From the NCBI GenBank assembly GCA_964647905.1, contig CAZYJR010000029.1, forward strand, positions 1-49,697: a stretch of DNA of 49,697 nucleotides, written 5' to 3'. The notes under the pieces are model-generated. The model was not told the origin of the DNA, searched no databases, and saw nothing but the letters and a program-made list of their open reading frames with translations. The stretch's first letter is position 1, and every line of letters starts with the position of its first letter. Below are positions 33,301-44,051 of this stretch, piece by piece. The position numbers and the translations under genes were made by a program. The DNA comes from CAZYJR01 sp964647905 (GTDB lineage Bacteria; Desulfobacterota; DSM-4660; Desulfatiglandales; HGW-15).

Positions 33301-36300
33301 ATGTTCGTCAATCAAGCCGCCCTCAGACGCCAGGTCACGGTACTGGCCCTGCTGGTCCTGATCGTTGTGGCCGGACTTTACGCATACCTGACCCTCCCCA
33401 GGGAATCCTTCCCGGATATCACCATCCCCTATGTCTTCGTTACCACCACGTACGAGGGGGTGGCCCCCCAGGACATCGAAGAGCTCATCACCATCCCCAT
33501 TGAGCGAAAGCTAAAAGGGATCTCCGACGTGGAGGAGATTCGCTCCACCTCGGCCGAGGGCGTATCCACGGTGGCTGTCAAGTTCCTGCCCGAGGTGGAC
33601 ATAGACGACGCCCTCCAAAAGGTGAGGGACAAGGTTGACCAGGCCAAGCCGGATCTCCCCGATGACCTGCCTGACGAGCCTGTAATACAGGAGGTCAATT
33701 TCTCGGACCTGCCAGTTATCCGGGTGGTACTTTCCGGCCCCTTCAGCCTGAGGCGTCTCCAGACCTTTGCCGAGGAGTTCGAGGACAGGATCGAGTCCAT
33801 ACCCGGGGTCCTGGACGCCCGCCTGAGCGGCGGCTTGGAGAGGGAGATCCACGTTGAGTTCGACCTGGACCGCGTCCGGGCCTACAATGTCCCGTTTTCC
33901 AGCCTGATCAACGCGGTGCGCCAGAGCAATGTCAATATGCCCGGCGGGAGCATGGACATAGGGCAGGGCAAGTACCTGGTAAGGGTCCCGGAGGACTTTC
34001 AGCATCCCTCCGAGATATTCTCGGTGGTGGCCTTTGTCCGCGACGGAAAGGCCATATACCTCCGTGATGTGGCCACCATCAAGGACAGCCATAAGGATCC
34101 CCTGACCAGGAGCCGGATCAACGGGAGGCAGAGCGTCACCCTGGCCGTACAGAAGCGGAGCGGCGAGAACATCGTCCGGGTGACCGACGGGGTCAAAAAG
34201 GTGGTGGAGGATATGCGCTCCATCATGCCGCCTTCCCTGCGGATAGATCTCACCTCGGATATGTCCAAGGACGTCAGGCTGATGGTCTCGGATCTGGAGA
34301 ACAACATCCTCTCCGGGCTGATCCTGGTCCTGGCGGTCATTTTCACCTTTATAGGAGGGCGATCGGCCATATTCGTGGCCCTTGCCATCCCCTACTCCAT
34401 GTTTCTCACCTTCGCCCTCCTGATGGGCATGGACGTCAGCCTCAACATGGTGGTGCTCTTCTCCCTGATCCTGGCCCTGGGAATGCTGGTGGACAACGGC
34501 ATAGTGATCGTGGAGAACATATACCGCCACATGCAGGAGGGAGAGTCCAGGCAGGAGGCCGCGGCCTCGGGGACTGACGAGGTGGCATGGCCGGTGGTCA
34601 CCTCCACGCTCACCACGCTCGGCGCCTTTGCCCCTATGCTTTTCTGGCCCGGCATCATGGGCGAGTTCATGGGGTACCTCCCCCAGACCCTGATCCTGGC
34701 GCTGTCGTCATCTCTCTTCGTGGCCCTGGTGATAAACCCGGTGCTGTCCGCCAGGTACCAAACGGCCAAGGCGCCCGCATTGCCGTCAAAGAAGAATCCC
34801 GGGAGGGAGCCGCTGGTCAAGAGGGTCTACCTCAGGGTCCTCGGCTGGGCCTTGGGCCACAGGCTGTTGGTGGTGCTGACCGGATTCGCCTTCCTTGCCG
34901 GATCCATAGGCTCATACGTCAAGTTCGGCAAGGGGACCGAGTTCTTCCCGGAGACCGAGCCGCGCAGGGCCTATGTCCGCATAAAGGCCCCGGAGGGGAC
35001 CAACCTGGATGCATCGGACCGGATCGTCCGACAGGTGGAGGAGATCGTATCCGATTACGAGGACATCCGCTACGTGATATCCAATATCGGGTCCGAGGGC
35101 GGAGACCCGTTCAGCCAGGGCGGCACAGGCACCCATATCAGCCGGGTGGCCCTGGATTTCAAGGACTTCCACGACCGCTCCCGGCCCTCATCCGAGATCA
35201 TCAAGGAAGTCAGGAAACGGATCCTGGCCTCTATCCACGGCGCGGAGATCCAGGTGGAGCGCGAGGAGGAAGGCCCCCCCACCGGGCCGCCGGTCAATCT
35301 GGAGATATCGGGCGAAGACATACTGGTGCTCGGACGGCTGGCCTCGGAGGTCCGCCAAGAGATCCGGGACGTGCCCGGACTGGTGGACCTCAAGGACAAC
35401 TTCGTCAAGGGAAAGCCCGAGATCCAGGTCAGGGTGGACAAAGAGAAGGCCGCCCTCATGGGTCTGGACACCTATACAATAGCGTACACTGTCAAGTCCG
35501 CCATCAACGGCGCCAAGGTGGGGGTCTACCGCGAGGGAAAGGACGAGTACGATATCATCGCAAGGCTCCCTCAAGAGGACCGGAGGAGCGTGGAGAGCCT
35601 TGAGCGCATAACCATCTCGGGCCCCGGGGGAGAGCCCATCCCGCTTACCAGCGTGGCCCGGGTCTCCCTGGAAAGGGGCTTGGGCGCCATCATGCGCCTC
35701 GACCAGAAGCGGGTGGTTACGGTCTCGGGAGATGTCTCCGGCCGCCTGGCCAACGATGTGATCAGGGACATAGAGGGTATACTGGCACGGGAGATACAGT
35801 GGCCCAGGGGCTACGAATACCGATTCACCGGCGAGCAGGAAGAGCAGGCCAAGGCCAAGGACTTCCTGGGAAAGGCCTTCGTGGCAACCATCTCCGTCAT
35901 TCTCCTCATCCTGCTCACCCAGTTCAATTCCTTCTTCATCCCGGTCATCATCCTGACCTCCGTGGTCCTCTCCCTCATAGGGGTCTTCACCGGTCTCCTG
36001 GTCACGGGCACGGCCTTCGGGGTCATCATGACGGGTATCGGGGTGATAAGCCTGGCCGGCGTGGTGGTGAACAACGCCATTGTCTTCATAGACTACTACC
36101 TTCAATTGATGGCCCGCGGACTCGCCTCCACCGAGGCCCTGCTCCGGACCGGCCTGGTTCGTTTCAGGCCGGTGATGCTGACCGCCATCACAACCATCCT
36201 GGGGCTCCTTCCCATGGCCACGGGTGTCAGCCTGAATTTCCGGGAGCTCAGGTGGGACATAGGCGGGGAGTCAAGCCAGTGGTGGGGCCCCATGGCCGTG

Positions 36301-36405
36301 GCCGTGATCTTCGGCCTGGCCGTGGCCACCCTGCTTACCCTGGTGGTGGTGCCGGTCCTCTGTTCCCTGGCCCACGGCATGAGCTCCCGCCGCAGGCGGG
36401 ATTGA
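33301..36405 (+). CDS. RND-family efflux transporter (HAE1/AcrB type)
   Basis: The 1034-residue pump has 12 helices and two large periplasmic domains; signatures include LPRESFPDITIPYVFV, GVAPQDIEELITIPIE and the TM4 proton-relay segment LGMLVDNGIVIVENI. In that motif AcrB's Asp-Asp pair is Asp-Asn, as in a number of non-enterobacterial HAE pumps. It exports hydrophobic compounds by proton antiport with the lipoprotein adaptor directly upstream. Expression is probably controlled by the TetR protein in the same operon. Confidence 0.95.
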   Translation: MFVNQAALRRQVTVLALLVLIVVAGLYAYLTLPRESFPDITIPYVFVTTTYEGVAPQDIEELITIPIERKLKGISDVEEIRSTSAEGVSTVAVKFLPEVDIDDALQKVRDKVDQAKPDLPDDLPDEPVIQEVNFSDLPVIRVVLSGPFSLRRLQTFAEEFEDRIESIPGVLDARLSGGLEREIHVEFDLDRVRAYNVPFSSLINAVRQSNVNMPGGSMDIGQGKYLVRVPEDFQHPSEIFSVVAFVRDGKAIYLRDVATIKDSHKDPLTRSRINGRQSVTLAVQKRSGENIVRVTDGVKKVVEDMRSIMPPSLRIDLTSDMSKDVRLMVSDLENNILSGLILVLAVIFTFIGGRSAIFVALAIPYSMFLTFALLMGMDVSLNMVVLFSLILALGMLVDNGIVIVENIYRHMQEGESRQEAAASGTDEVAWPVVTSTLTTLGAFAPMLFWPGIMGEFMGYLPQTLILALSSSLFVALVINPVLSARYQTAKAPALPSKKNPGREPLVKRVYLRVLGWALGHRLLVVLTGFAFLAGSIGSYVKFGKGTEFFPETEPRRAYVRIKAPEGTNLDASDRIVRQVEEIVSDYEDIRYVISNIGSEGGDPFSQGGTGTHISRVALDFKDFHDRSRPSSEIIKEVRKRILASIHGAEIQVEREEEGPPTGPPVNLEISGEDILVLGRLASEVRQEIRDVPGLVDLKDNFVKGKPEIQVRVDKEKAALMGLDTYTIAYTVKSAINGAKVGVYREGKDEYDIIARLPQEDRRSVESLERITISGPGGEPIPLTSVARVSLERGLGAIMRLDQKRVVTVSGDVSGRLANDVIRDIEGILAREIQWPRGYEYRFTGEQEEQAKAKDFLGKAFVATISVILLILLTQFNSFFIPVIILTSVVLSLIGVFTGLLVTGTAFGVIMTGIGVISLAGVVVNNAIVFIDYYLQLMARGLASTEALLRTGLVRFRPVMLTAITTILGLLPMATGVSLNFRELRWDIGGESSQWWGPMAVAVIFGLAVATLLTLVVVPVLCSLAHGMSSRRRRD

Positions 36406-36699
36406 TCTACGAGGGGCCTCCCCCTATAATCGAGAGACGTCCACTTCGGGCATGAGGACCGGCAACATGGAAAACAAGGGCGACGCCGCTTAACTGGTAT
36501 CTGAGATCCGGCAGGGGGGCATCCGGTTGTATTATCACCGGCGGTAAGCTGGGTAGGGAGGTCTGGACGCCTCCGGAAGAGCTGCGAATAGAAGAAGAGG
36601 CCCAGAGAAAGGTCTTTCACGCCATAACAGGCCCCTGGATGGGACGGGACAGGCGCCACGGATTCCCCTATACGTGGCTGCCCAATCACCTGGGGGATG
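36406..36699. other. Short gene-free stretch after the efflux operon
   Basis: About 290 bp with no supported gene. It lies between the RND pump stop and the point where transposase similarity begins, so it may contain the missing end of the IS630 element; no inverted repeat was recognised. Confidence 0.4.
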
Positions 36700-37743
36700 C
36701 CGCCGGCCAAGGCCGACACCTCGCTGGGGACCTTCTCGATATCTGCGATCCGACGGTTGAGGCACTGCTTGTTGAGCACATTCAACTCGATCTCGGCCAT
36801 GTTCAGCCAGCTACCGTGCTTCGGGGTGAAGACAAACTCGAACCGATCCCATAGGGCCTTGGCCTGCTCCGGGGGAAAGGTTTAATACAGAGCTCCTGGA
36901 GTGTGCGTGTTTAAGTTGTCCATGACCAGGGTGATTTTCTCTGCTTCTTCATAATGGGAAGCGAGTTCCTCAGAAAGTGGGCCCATTCATGCTTTGTTTT
37001 TCTCTCGTTGATCGTCACCATCCTCTTGCCAACCAAGGGTTCACAGGCAAGAAAGGTGTTGCACATGCCGCAGCGGCGGTACTCATAGTCGTAACGCGCC
37101 GGCTTGCCCTGAGACGCCGGGATGGACAGACGCGTCTCCCCGATCAACTGCTTCGGAGACTCGTCCATGCATACCACCGGATAGCGCGGATCGTAGGGGC
37201 GCATGTAGACATCCAGGATCATTTCCATGTGCGCCACGAAGCTGCCGTTTTCTTCCGGAGGAATCAGCCATCCTTTGCGCTGCCAGGGCTTGAGGATGTT
37301 TTTTTTAGAGCCCGTCGAACGGTTTCGTGTGAGATTTGATCGATGTACTTCAATTCCACGGCCGTGTCGGCCAACAACCGCAGAGACCACCTCTCAAAGC
37401 CTTCGGGAGGATCACTGCAGCTCAAGGCGATCAGATGAGCTTCCAGTTCGCCATCCACCTTCTTCTTGTAGACACGGCTTCCTTTCCGGCCGTTGAGGGC
37501 GACATCGAGACCATCGACCACGAACCGCTTTTTGACCCGGTCGATCTTCCTCATGCTTATACCAAGCACGCGGGAGATCTCTTCGTTTGTGGAGCGCTTT
37601 TCCTGATGCTCCCCCTCATCGCAGGCCAAGAGGATCAGGGCATTGAGAACTTTTTGGGACCTATGCTTCCCCTTTGAGGTTAGGCTGTTCAGATGACGGC
37701 GTTCATCTTCGTCCAAGGTGACAATGAATTTCTTCATACCCAA
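36700..37743 (-). pseudogene. Decayed IS630-family transposase
   Basis: On the minus strand the N-terminal HTH part (starting MGMKKFIVTLDEDERRHLN, 37743 to about 37299) is followed in another frame by ILKPWQRKGWLIPPEENG and DVYMRPYDPRYPVVCMDE, then in a third frame by EEAEKITLVMDNLNTHTPGA and MAEIELNVLNKQCLNRRI. The first switch falls on eight A residues (37306-37299), where a -1 slip restores the frame and may be programmed. The second, near 36965, is a true 1-bp loss, and an in-frame TAA replaces a sense codon near 36883. Similarity ends about 36700, so the C-terminus is missing. It is dead as a transposase. Confidence 0.8.
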
Positions 37744-38461
37744 TCCTCCCGGAATAGGTTATAGAGAAATCATAGCACACCCTTTGCGACATTACAAGGT
37801 TGACGAGACACTAGTGTCCGGTTAACTTTCGACTAATTTCAGCTTATTATCTGCCAGGGTATACCCACACATGCTACCATTCAACCTAAGTGTCTCATAT
37901 AGTGAGTTTTTTTCAAACAAAATCCCGCTCAAAATCTGTAAAACGGTGTAGAGCCGAAGGTCATCCAGCATAAGTTTTTTTTCGAATTATGGCTCCCAAC
38001 ACATATACTGACGGTTCGATATATTATATAAAACATGCCTGTCTCCAGTATAATTTTATCAAGAACATTTACATTATGTATTTTTCCATCTGATATGATA
38101 TGAATGCTGTAATGTTTTCTCGTAAATCTATTAACGTAGGTAATTTAATTGTCCCTTTTTTTTCGAAATTTTGCCCATGGGAACATAGATAAGCCTAAAT
38201 TTATTGTTGATGGCCTCGCAAAAGGTCAAAATTTCGCGCCAAGGCGCAATGACCGCAAAGTTAACTTATTGATATTAAAATGGTTTTTTTAGCGTCTTGG
38301 CGTCTTTGCGAGAGAATACAGTTTTGCGATTTCGTCAACCCTTACGTTGTATAGGAAACATATCATTGCGATTTGAATGGCAAGGGATGACCCTTGCGAT
38401 GTGATGAACTTCGCACCGCCCCGACCGGCCCATAAGGTGGGGTATTATAGGGAGGTGGATT
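37744..38461. other. AT-rich gene-free stretch with a degenerate inverted repeat
   Basis: About 720 bp, notably AT-rich and without a supported gene. At 38210-38320 sequences such as CGCGCCAAGGCGCA and GCGTCTTGGCGTCTTTGCG form loose inverted repeats resembling dispersed non-autonomous repeats of delta-proteobacteria. The promoter of the large secreted protein should lie in the last 100 bp. Confidence 0.45.
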
Positions 38462-41400
38462 ATGTGCGGTCTTTCAACATCCCCTGTCATTTCAAGAGTA
38501 ATTGCTTCACGGAACCTCGTTTGGGTATGCATGCTTCTTTTCGTGCTCCTTCAACCCGCCATTTCGGCCGGCGGCCGCTCGGGAATCGATTGTGATTGTG
38601 GTACCACCGGTGAATATGACGTACCCAAGGCATTCGGTAAGCCTGCAGTAGGCGGCGCTCTGTCCGACACAACGGGCAGTTCACCGGACGGCAAATATAC
38701 CTATACCTTGGGGGCCGAATCGATGGCACCGAGTCCCGGGATACAGGTTTTTCTGGAGGTGAAAGAAGGAGAGACCGTCAAAGTCGATTTTTCCGCCATT
38801 GTGACCCAGGCCGGTTGGGGATTTAGCGCTGACGAGGATCGATTCGTGCTCCATACGATCGATACGAATAGTCAATATCACATATGGCTATATGATTTGG
38901 AGAAGAGTGAAGGCAACAACACCGTGGTGGAGGCGCTTTTTACGGATTACGGGGGTGGTACGACGTTAGGCTTCAGCCCCACGGGACGGTATTTTTCCTA
39001 TGCGGTGCTGAGTGCCGCCAATCTGCTCACCCTGAAGGTCTTGGACGTTACGGATCCCGGTAACTATCACGAGGCACAGTTTACCTTGGAATCCCCCTCA
39101 GCGGAAGATGCGGGTTTGGCGGCCTGGGGCTTTACGGCCAAGAATGACGGCGGCTTTTTGTATGCCGGAAACACGAACGCCGGTGACGCCTACTATGCGC
39201 TTGTCAATCTTCAGCAGATGAGCGTGATACTTTCGGGCCATGCCGGTGCGGGGACCTGGTGGGGGTTTAGCCCCTGCGGTGACGTGTTTGGCCTCATCGA
39301 CGCCGATGATAAATCGGTCTATGGATACAGCACGCTGACCGGCGCCTTCCTCGGCGGCGGGGCTTATGCCGATGTAGCCATGGACCTGAAGCCGCGATGT
39401 GATGAAAATGGATACCATTGCATCGGGGATTGCCTGGATGAAGACCGACTGTTTGAAAACACCGCCGATGATCCCTGTGCAAGTGGGCCGGATAGTGACA
39501 ACGACGGCATTCCCGATGCCGAAGATAACTGTCCGGATACAGCGAACCCCGAACAAGCGGACAGTGATGGGGATGGAATAGGAGACATGTGTGACCCGGA
39601 CGCCGATACCGACGGGGACCTCGTACCCAACGACATCGATAATTGCCCGGATGAGGCGAATCCGGATCAGGCCGATCCGGACGATGACGGTGTCGGCAGT
39701 GCCTGTGACAATTGTCCTGATGTGTCCAATCCCGAACAGGCGGATGCCGATGGTGACGGAATTGGGGATGCTTGCGAGAGCGATACCGATGATACGAATC
39801 CGCCTACGTGGCCTGATGGCAGCAGCATCAGCGATACGGACGTCGGGGAGACGAGCACACATCTCACATGGACGGCTGCCGAGGATGATGTGGGCGTAAC
39901 GGCCTATCTGATATACAAACGGGACGACTGGGGCGCCCCGTACGGCTTGGTTGCCGAGGTTTCGGGAGACAATTTGGCATGCACCGTCACCGGATTGGCA
40001 GCATCGGTGTTCTACACGTTTAAAGTGGACGCTCGGGATGCAGCGGGAAACGTGAGCAGCGACGGGCCGGTGACCTACGTCGTAACAACGGATGAAACCC
40101 CACCGACCTGGCCGTTAGATGCGGCGTTGACCATAACCGATATGGATCAATCCGCTATGACCCTGACTTGGCCCCAAGCGTCGGATAACGTAAGTGTGAC
40201 GGGGTATAGGATCTATTTGTTGGATTTTGTCGGCGATACCACGCCGACATTGATCGCCACCTTACCTTATAGCGTCACGACCTACCGGGTGACTTGCCTG
40301 GAATCGGGGAGGGGATACATCTTCAAGGTGGAGGCGGGAGACGCTGCGCGGAACTGGAGCGAAGACGGGCCGTGGGCCCAACGGGTTACCGACTGGGGAC
40401 CGGAGTGTACCATTTCTACTGAACGCGTCAGTGTTTCCAGCGATGGGGAAGAAATGCTGACGCCCGAAGGCCCCGGCGGGGTAAAAAACCTGGCGATCAG
40501 TTCGGACGGCCGGTTTGTGGCCTTTACCTCGAATGCCGTCGTGGACCTGGCGGACTTCATGTGGACCCAAGTATATGTACATGATCGCACATATGGACAT
40601 ACGAGTATGGTAAGTGTGTCATCGGCCGGCGAGGAAGCCAACAAGTTTTCAGGAGGAAAAGCCGGCGGGGGCGGTGGGCATCTTGGAATCAGCGCCGATG
40701 GGCGGTATGTGGCCTTCGCGTCTCAGGCGGACAATCTTGTCTACGGGGACGACAATGCAGCCTGGGACGTATTTGTAAGAGACCGCCATTTCAATGCAAC
40801 CGAACGGGTGAGTGTCTCCAGCTCGGGTACACAAGCGGCGGGGTGTTGGATCTATGGTAGTCACAGCCCGGATATCAGCGCCGATGGTCGTTATGTGGTC
40901 TTTTCCTCGGACTGTACGAATCTGGTTACGGACGATACCAACGGAACCACCCGAGATGTCTTCATTCATGACCGTCAAACGCACAAAACACGATTGGTGA
41001 GTCTTTCTTCTTCGGGGGAGCAGGGCGACGACACCAGCGACTTGGCGTCGATCAGTGGCGACGGCCGTTTTGTCTGCTTTTCTTCAGGTGCCACGAACCT
41101 TGTCGCCGACGATACCAACGGACGTCAAGATGTGTTTGTCCATGACCGGGACACGGACGAAGACGGGATCTTTGACGAGTCCGGACACATTGCTACGACG
41201 AGGGTGAGCATTTCGAGCCTGGGCACCGAAGCGGTTGGCGGCAACAGCTATGCGGGCACTATCAGCGATGACGGGCGATATGTCGCCTTTGCCTCTGTGG
41301 CGTCCAATCTCATTCCCGGTGACACCAACGGCAAAGTCGATGTATTCGTTCATGATCGGGTCTCCGGTAAAACGCAACGGGTGAGTGTTTCGAGTAATGG

Positions 41401-42727
41401 GGTCCAGGCAAATGACCATTCATCGAATGTGGTGAGCTTTATCGGTTTGGGTATCAGTGATGACGGCCGATTTGTGGTCTTTGACTCGGCGGCGGACAAT
41501 CTCGTCGCCGACGACACCAACGACGCACAGGATGTATTCATCCATGACCGGATTACCGCAACGACCAGACGGGTGAGTATCTGCCCCTGTGGTGATGAGG
41601 GCAACTCGGATAGTTACGGTTATGGCATTAGCGGCGGAGGGGCCGCCGTGGCGTTTATATCTCGCGCGAGTAATCTGTTGGTCGGGTTGTCGGATACCAA
41701 TAACGGATCGGATGCCTTTGTCCACGCCTGGCAGAGTGTGGAAGGAACGACCGACACCGATATGGATGGTGTGGCGGATGATACAGAAAACTTGGCACCC
41801 AACGGCGGGGACGGAAACAAGGACGGCATGCCGGACAAGGAACAGCCCCATGTTGTGTCCCTGAAAGAAGCTGAGTTGGGACGCTACGTTACCTTTGTTT
41901 CCCCGTCATCCACAAAGTTTGCAGGAATGAGTGCCGTGGGGGGTTCGGATTTGGCCGAACCGCCGCCGGTTTCGGGCGACTATCCGTTCGGCTTTTTCCA
42001 ATTCCAATTGTTCGGGGCGGCGCCATCCCAAGCGGTCAACGTTGAGCTTTATCTTCCTGCGGAAGATGAGGCGGATTCCTTTTTTGCCTATGGGCCGACA
42101 CCCTCGGAAGCGTTACCGGCCTGGTATCCCTTCTTATTGGATGGGACGACGGGTGCCCGGATAGGTGCCGATAAAATTACCCTCCAATACGTCGATGGAG
42201 AACGTGGAGATCACGATATGACAGTAAACGGTGTAATTAATGCCCTTGGCGGGCCCGCACATGCGGGTATCCCCATTTTTACGTCCATACCCGTGACAAT
42301 CGCCTTGGTGGATACGCCCTACTCCTATAATGTCGATGCAACAGACCCCGACGGAGATGACGGGAGACTGAGTTTTTCCTTGCATCAACCACCGGTGGAT
42401 ATGGAAATTGACGCGCAAACGGGAGTTATTACATGGACGCCGGATGACAGCCTCCTGGGTGATCATAAAATAACCGTTCGCGTTGATGACACCGCAGGGA
42501 TGTTCAACATACAAGTGTTTAGGATACTGGTTGTTGAATCGATCCTCGAGGGCGATGTCAACGGCGATCGAGACGTTACCTTGCTCGATTCGATTCTGGC
42601 GCTTCAAGTGGCGGCAGGCATGAAACCGCCGGGTGTCTATCGATTCGCCGATGTGAATTCCGATCAACGCATCGGCCTGGCGGAGGCCGTGTATGTGTTG
42701 CAGGAAGTATCGGGGTTGACGAGATAG
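38462..42727 (+). CDS. Secreted multidomain protein: TSP3, FN3, propeller, dockerin
   Basis: The 1421-residue secreted protein has a signal peptide (about 1-36), then a propeller-like region (about 75-310). Thrombospondin type 3 Ca-binding repeats follow (340-443, DSDNDGIPDAEDNCPD units), then two fibronectin III domains (about 457-645). Next come seven PD40/TolB-like blades (about 653-1093, consensus ISxDGRYVAFxSxAxNL and DVFVHDR), a choice-of-anchor-U-like domain (about 1130-1268) and a cadherin/He_PIG-like domain (VDTPYSYNVDATDPDGDD). The C-terminal dockerin has two EF-like loops (GDVNGDRDVTLLD, ADVNSDQRIGLAE). It is probably a Ca-dependent extracellular adhesin or scaffold partner. AGGGAGGTGGATT sets the start. 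No cohesin gene is present here. Confidence 0.85.
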   Translation: MCGLSTSPVISRVIASRNLVWVCMLLFVLLQPAISAGGRSGIDCDCGTTGEYDVPKAFGKPAVGGALSDTTGSSPDGKYTYTLGAESMAPSPGIQVFLEVKEGETVKVDFSAIVTQAGWGFSADEDRFVLHTIDTNSQYHIWLYDLEKSEGNNTVVEALFTDYGGGTTLGFSPTGRYFSYAVLSAANLLTLKVLDVTDPGNYHEAQFTLESPSAEDAGLAAWGFTAKNDGGFLYAGNTNAGDAYYALVNLQQMSVILSGHAGAGTWWGFSPCGDVFGLIDADDKSVYGYSTLTGAFLGGGAYADVAMDLKPRCDENGYHCIGDCLDEDRLFENTADDPCASGPDSDNDGIPDAEDNCPDTANPEQADSDGDGIGDMCDPDADTDGDLVPNDIDNCPDEANPDQADPDDDGVGSACDNCPDVSNPEQADADGDGIGDACESDTDDTNPPTWPDGSSISDTDVGETSTHLTWTAAEDDVGVTAYLIYKRDDWGAPYGLVAEVSGDNLACTVTGLAASVFYTFKVDARDAAGNVSSDGPVTYVVTTDETPPTWPLDAALTITDMDQSAMTLTWPQASDNVSVTGYRIYLLDFVGDTTPTLIATLPYSVTTYRVTCLESGRGYIFKVEAGDAARNWSEDGPWAQRVTDWGPECTISTERVSVSSDGEEMLTPEGPGGVKNLAISSDGRFVAFTSNAVVDLADFMWTQVYVHDRTYGHTSMVSVSSAGEEANKFSGGKAGGGGGHLGISADGRYVAFASQADNLVYGDDNAAWDVFVRDRHFNATERVSVSSSGTQAAGCWIYGSHSPDISADGRYVVFSSDCTNLVTDDTNGTTRDVFIHDRQTHKTRLVSLSSSGEQGDDTSDLASISGDGRFVCFSSGATNLVADDTNGRQDVFVHDRDTDEDGIFDESGHIATTRVSISSLGTEAVGGNSYAGTISDDGRYVAFASVASNLIPGDTNGKVDVFVHDRVSGKTQRVSVSSNGVQANDHSSNVVSFIGLGISDDGRFVVFDSAADNLVADDTNDAQDVFIHDRITATTRRVSICPCGDEGNSDSYGYGISGGGAAVAFISRASNLLVGLSDTNNGSDAFVHAWQSVEGTTDTDMDGVADDTENLAPNGGDGNKDGMPDKEQPHVVSLKEAELGRYVTFVSPSSTKFAGMSAVGGSDLAEPPPVSGDYPFGFFQFQLFGAAPSQAVNVELYLPAEDEADSFFAYGPTPSEALPAWYPFLLDGTTGARIGADKITLQYVDGERGDHDMTVNGVINALGGPAHAGIPIFTSIPVTIALVDTPYSYNVDATDPDGDDGRLSFSLHQPPVDMEIDAQTGVITWTPDDSLLGDHKITVRVDDTAGMFNIQVFRILVVESILEGDVNGDRDVTLLDSILALQVAAGMKPPGVYRFADVNSDQRIGLAEAVYVLQEVSGLTR

Positions 42728-42992
42728 GGATGGTATGGAAAAATACGGATAAATTATTTTCTAACGCGTCATTTTACGGTTGGATTTTACGGTTTGGATT
42801 TCGGTGCGACTTACGCGGAGCACGGCTACCGGCTGCCTCATTGATGTGTTGATTCATCAGACCCGTCCTGACCAGACGTCTATCTGCTGGAGACAAAGAT
42901 GCTGTAGAAAGCTGAAGCTCCCGTTCAAGGTTCACAACTTCTTGCGAAGGCTACCACTTTTTCTTCGTGTTCTGGTTTTCCATATCCAGTTG

Positions 42993-43030
42993 TCACCGCC
43001 GGTGCACACCGGACCCATGTGAGGCGGTGA
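42993..43030. repeat. Inverted repeat TCACCGCC/GGCGGTGA
   Basis: An 8-bp perfect stem closes a loop that itself contains GGTG-CA-CACC. It could be the terminus of a mobile element or structured RNA; the family is not identified. Confidence 0.4.
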
Positions 43031-43206
43031 GCCCTCGGACCCTACCCTCTTATCTATTTGATATTCCAGGCATATAGTATCCACAGGTTTTCCGTTCATA
43101 TAGGCTGATCAGGCTAGTGTTTCGGGCCATGCAACAAATTGGGGCTTTTGCGAGGTTTTTCCTTTGGCAGCGCCGCCAAGGTTTGTTTGGTTGCATGGCA
43201 CGGGAA

Positions 43207-43243
43207 GGTCATAACACCCCCGGCTCTGCCGGGGGTCATGACC
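43207..43243. repeat. Long hairpin, possibly IS200/IS605-type end
   Basis: The inner stem CCCCCGGC/GCCGGGGG (loop TCT) is flanked by outer GGTCAT/ATGACC arms. A reverse-oriented relative lies at 43614-43632. Paired subterminal hairpins are typical of IS200/IS605 elements, but no transposase lies between them. Confidence 0.45.
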
Positions 43244-43613
43244 AAGTATTGCTCCGGAATACCGGCAATTCCAGACCCCGCTGAACGTGCATGATACGAT
43301 AAGACTATACGTACCAAAACGGCCCATTTCTGAGGGTCTTGGCTTGAATTCGGTCGATTGTCAGGGAGCGTAGGGTAAGTATGGATTCGAGCTGCTTTCA
43401 ATGATACAGTCGGAATCATTCACCTCAGACTTTCACAGAGGGGAAGAAGGAAACCCAACTCTACCGATCTCAAATCACATGAATACCATTTCTATCGTTG
43501 AATTCGCGGGAAGTCATAGATAATGCAAGAATGTTTGAGATTCTATAAAATCAAGATTTATTGCAGTAAGGTCGATTAGAGTTATGTGGTCAGATAACAT
43601 TCATAGTCAAGTA

Positions 43614-43632
43614 CCTCCGGCAGAGCCGGGGG
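43614..43632. repeat. Second CCGGC-AGA-GCCGG hairpin
   Basis: CCTCCGGC (loop AGA) GCCGGGGG is an 8-bp stem with one G-T pair, the inverted counterpart of the 43207 hairpin. It ends 67 bp before the kinase start and could also shape its leader. Confidence 0.4.
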
Positions 43633-43699
43633 TTTACCTAAATGCAATTACAGGATCAACAGAACCACACAATAACTTGGCTATAGAAACAGGTTAACC

Positions 43700-44023
43700 A
43701 TGATTCAAGGTGCAGTGAAAAAACAAGACCTTTCGATTTTAGTCCGGATTGTGCCGTATCTGGTGCTGGCGCTGATGCTGACCGCCTCAGTCTGGCTCTG
43801 GCGGTTCTGGGCCAACCATGAAACGACCATGGCGCGAGCCCATTTCGACGAGTATTGCGAGCGCATCAGCCAGGACATCGCCGAGAGGTTGAATGCCTAC
43901 AAGATGATCCTCCAGGGCGGCGCGGGGACCTTTATCGCTTCCGAGGAGGTGACCCGGGAGGAGTGGCGGGCGTATTTGGAGTACTGCCAGGTTCGCACCC
44001 TGTACCCCGGCATTCAGGGCTTA
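43700..44023 (+). pseudogene. 5' fragment of a CHASE-domain hybrid histidine kinase
   Basis: The first 108 codons encode a membrane helix (about 14-35) and the beginning of a CHASE sensor (IAERLNAYKMILQGGAGTF, YCQVRTLYPGIQGL). The gene is interrupted after TTA at 44021-44023 by an ISAzo13-family element. Joined to 46008-48959 the frame is open for 1091 residues, so this is one gene in two pieces. The fragment alone would read five more codons into the element and stop at 44041. Confidence 0.88.
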
Positions 44024-44051
44024 GGGTCCACTCGGAAATAAATTCACATTT

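Larger units (their letters stand above)
42728..43699. other. 972-bp gene-free stretch rich in hairpins
   Basis: No supported gene. It contains three GC-rich hairpins (listed separately) and a long inverted pair GCCATGCAAC/GTTGCATGGC-like around 43127-43200. The layout suggests ends of decayed mobile elements between the secreted-protein gene and the kinase gene. The final ~60 bp should carry the kinase promoter. Confidence 0.45.

Noticed and set aside
38680..41800. Tandem repeats as a possible CRISPR array
   Set aside because: The periodicity comes from in-frame protein repeats (propeller blades and TSP3 units), not from short direct repeats with unique spacers.
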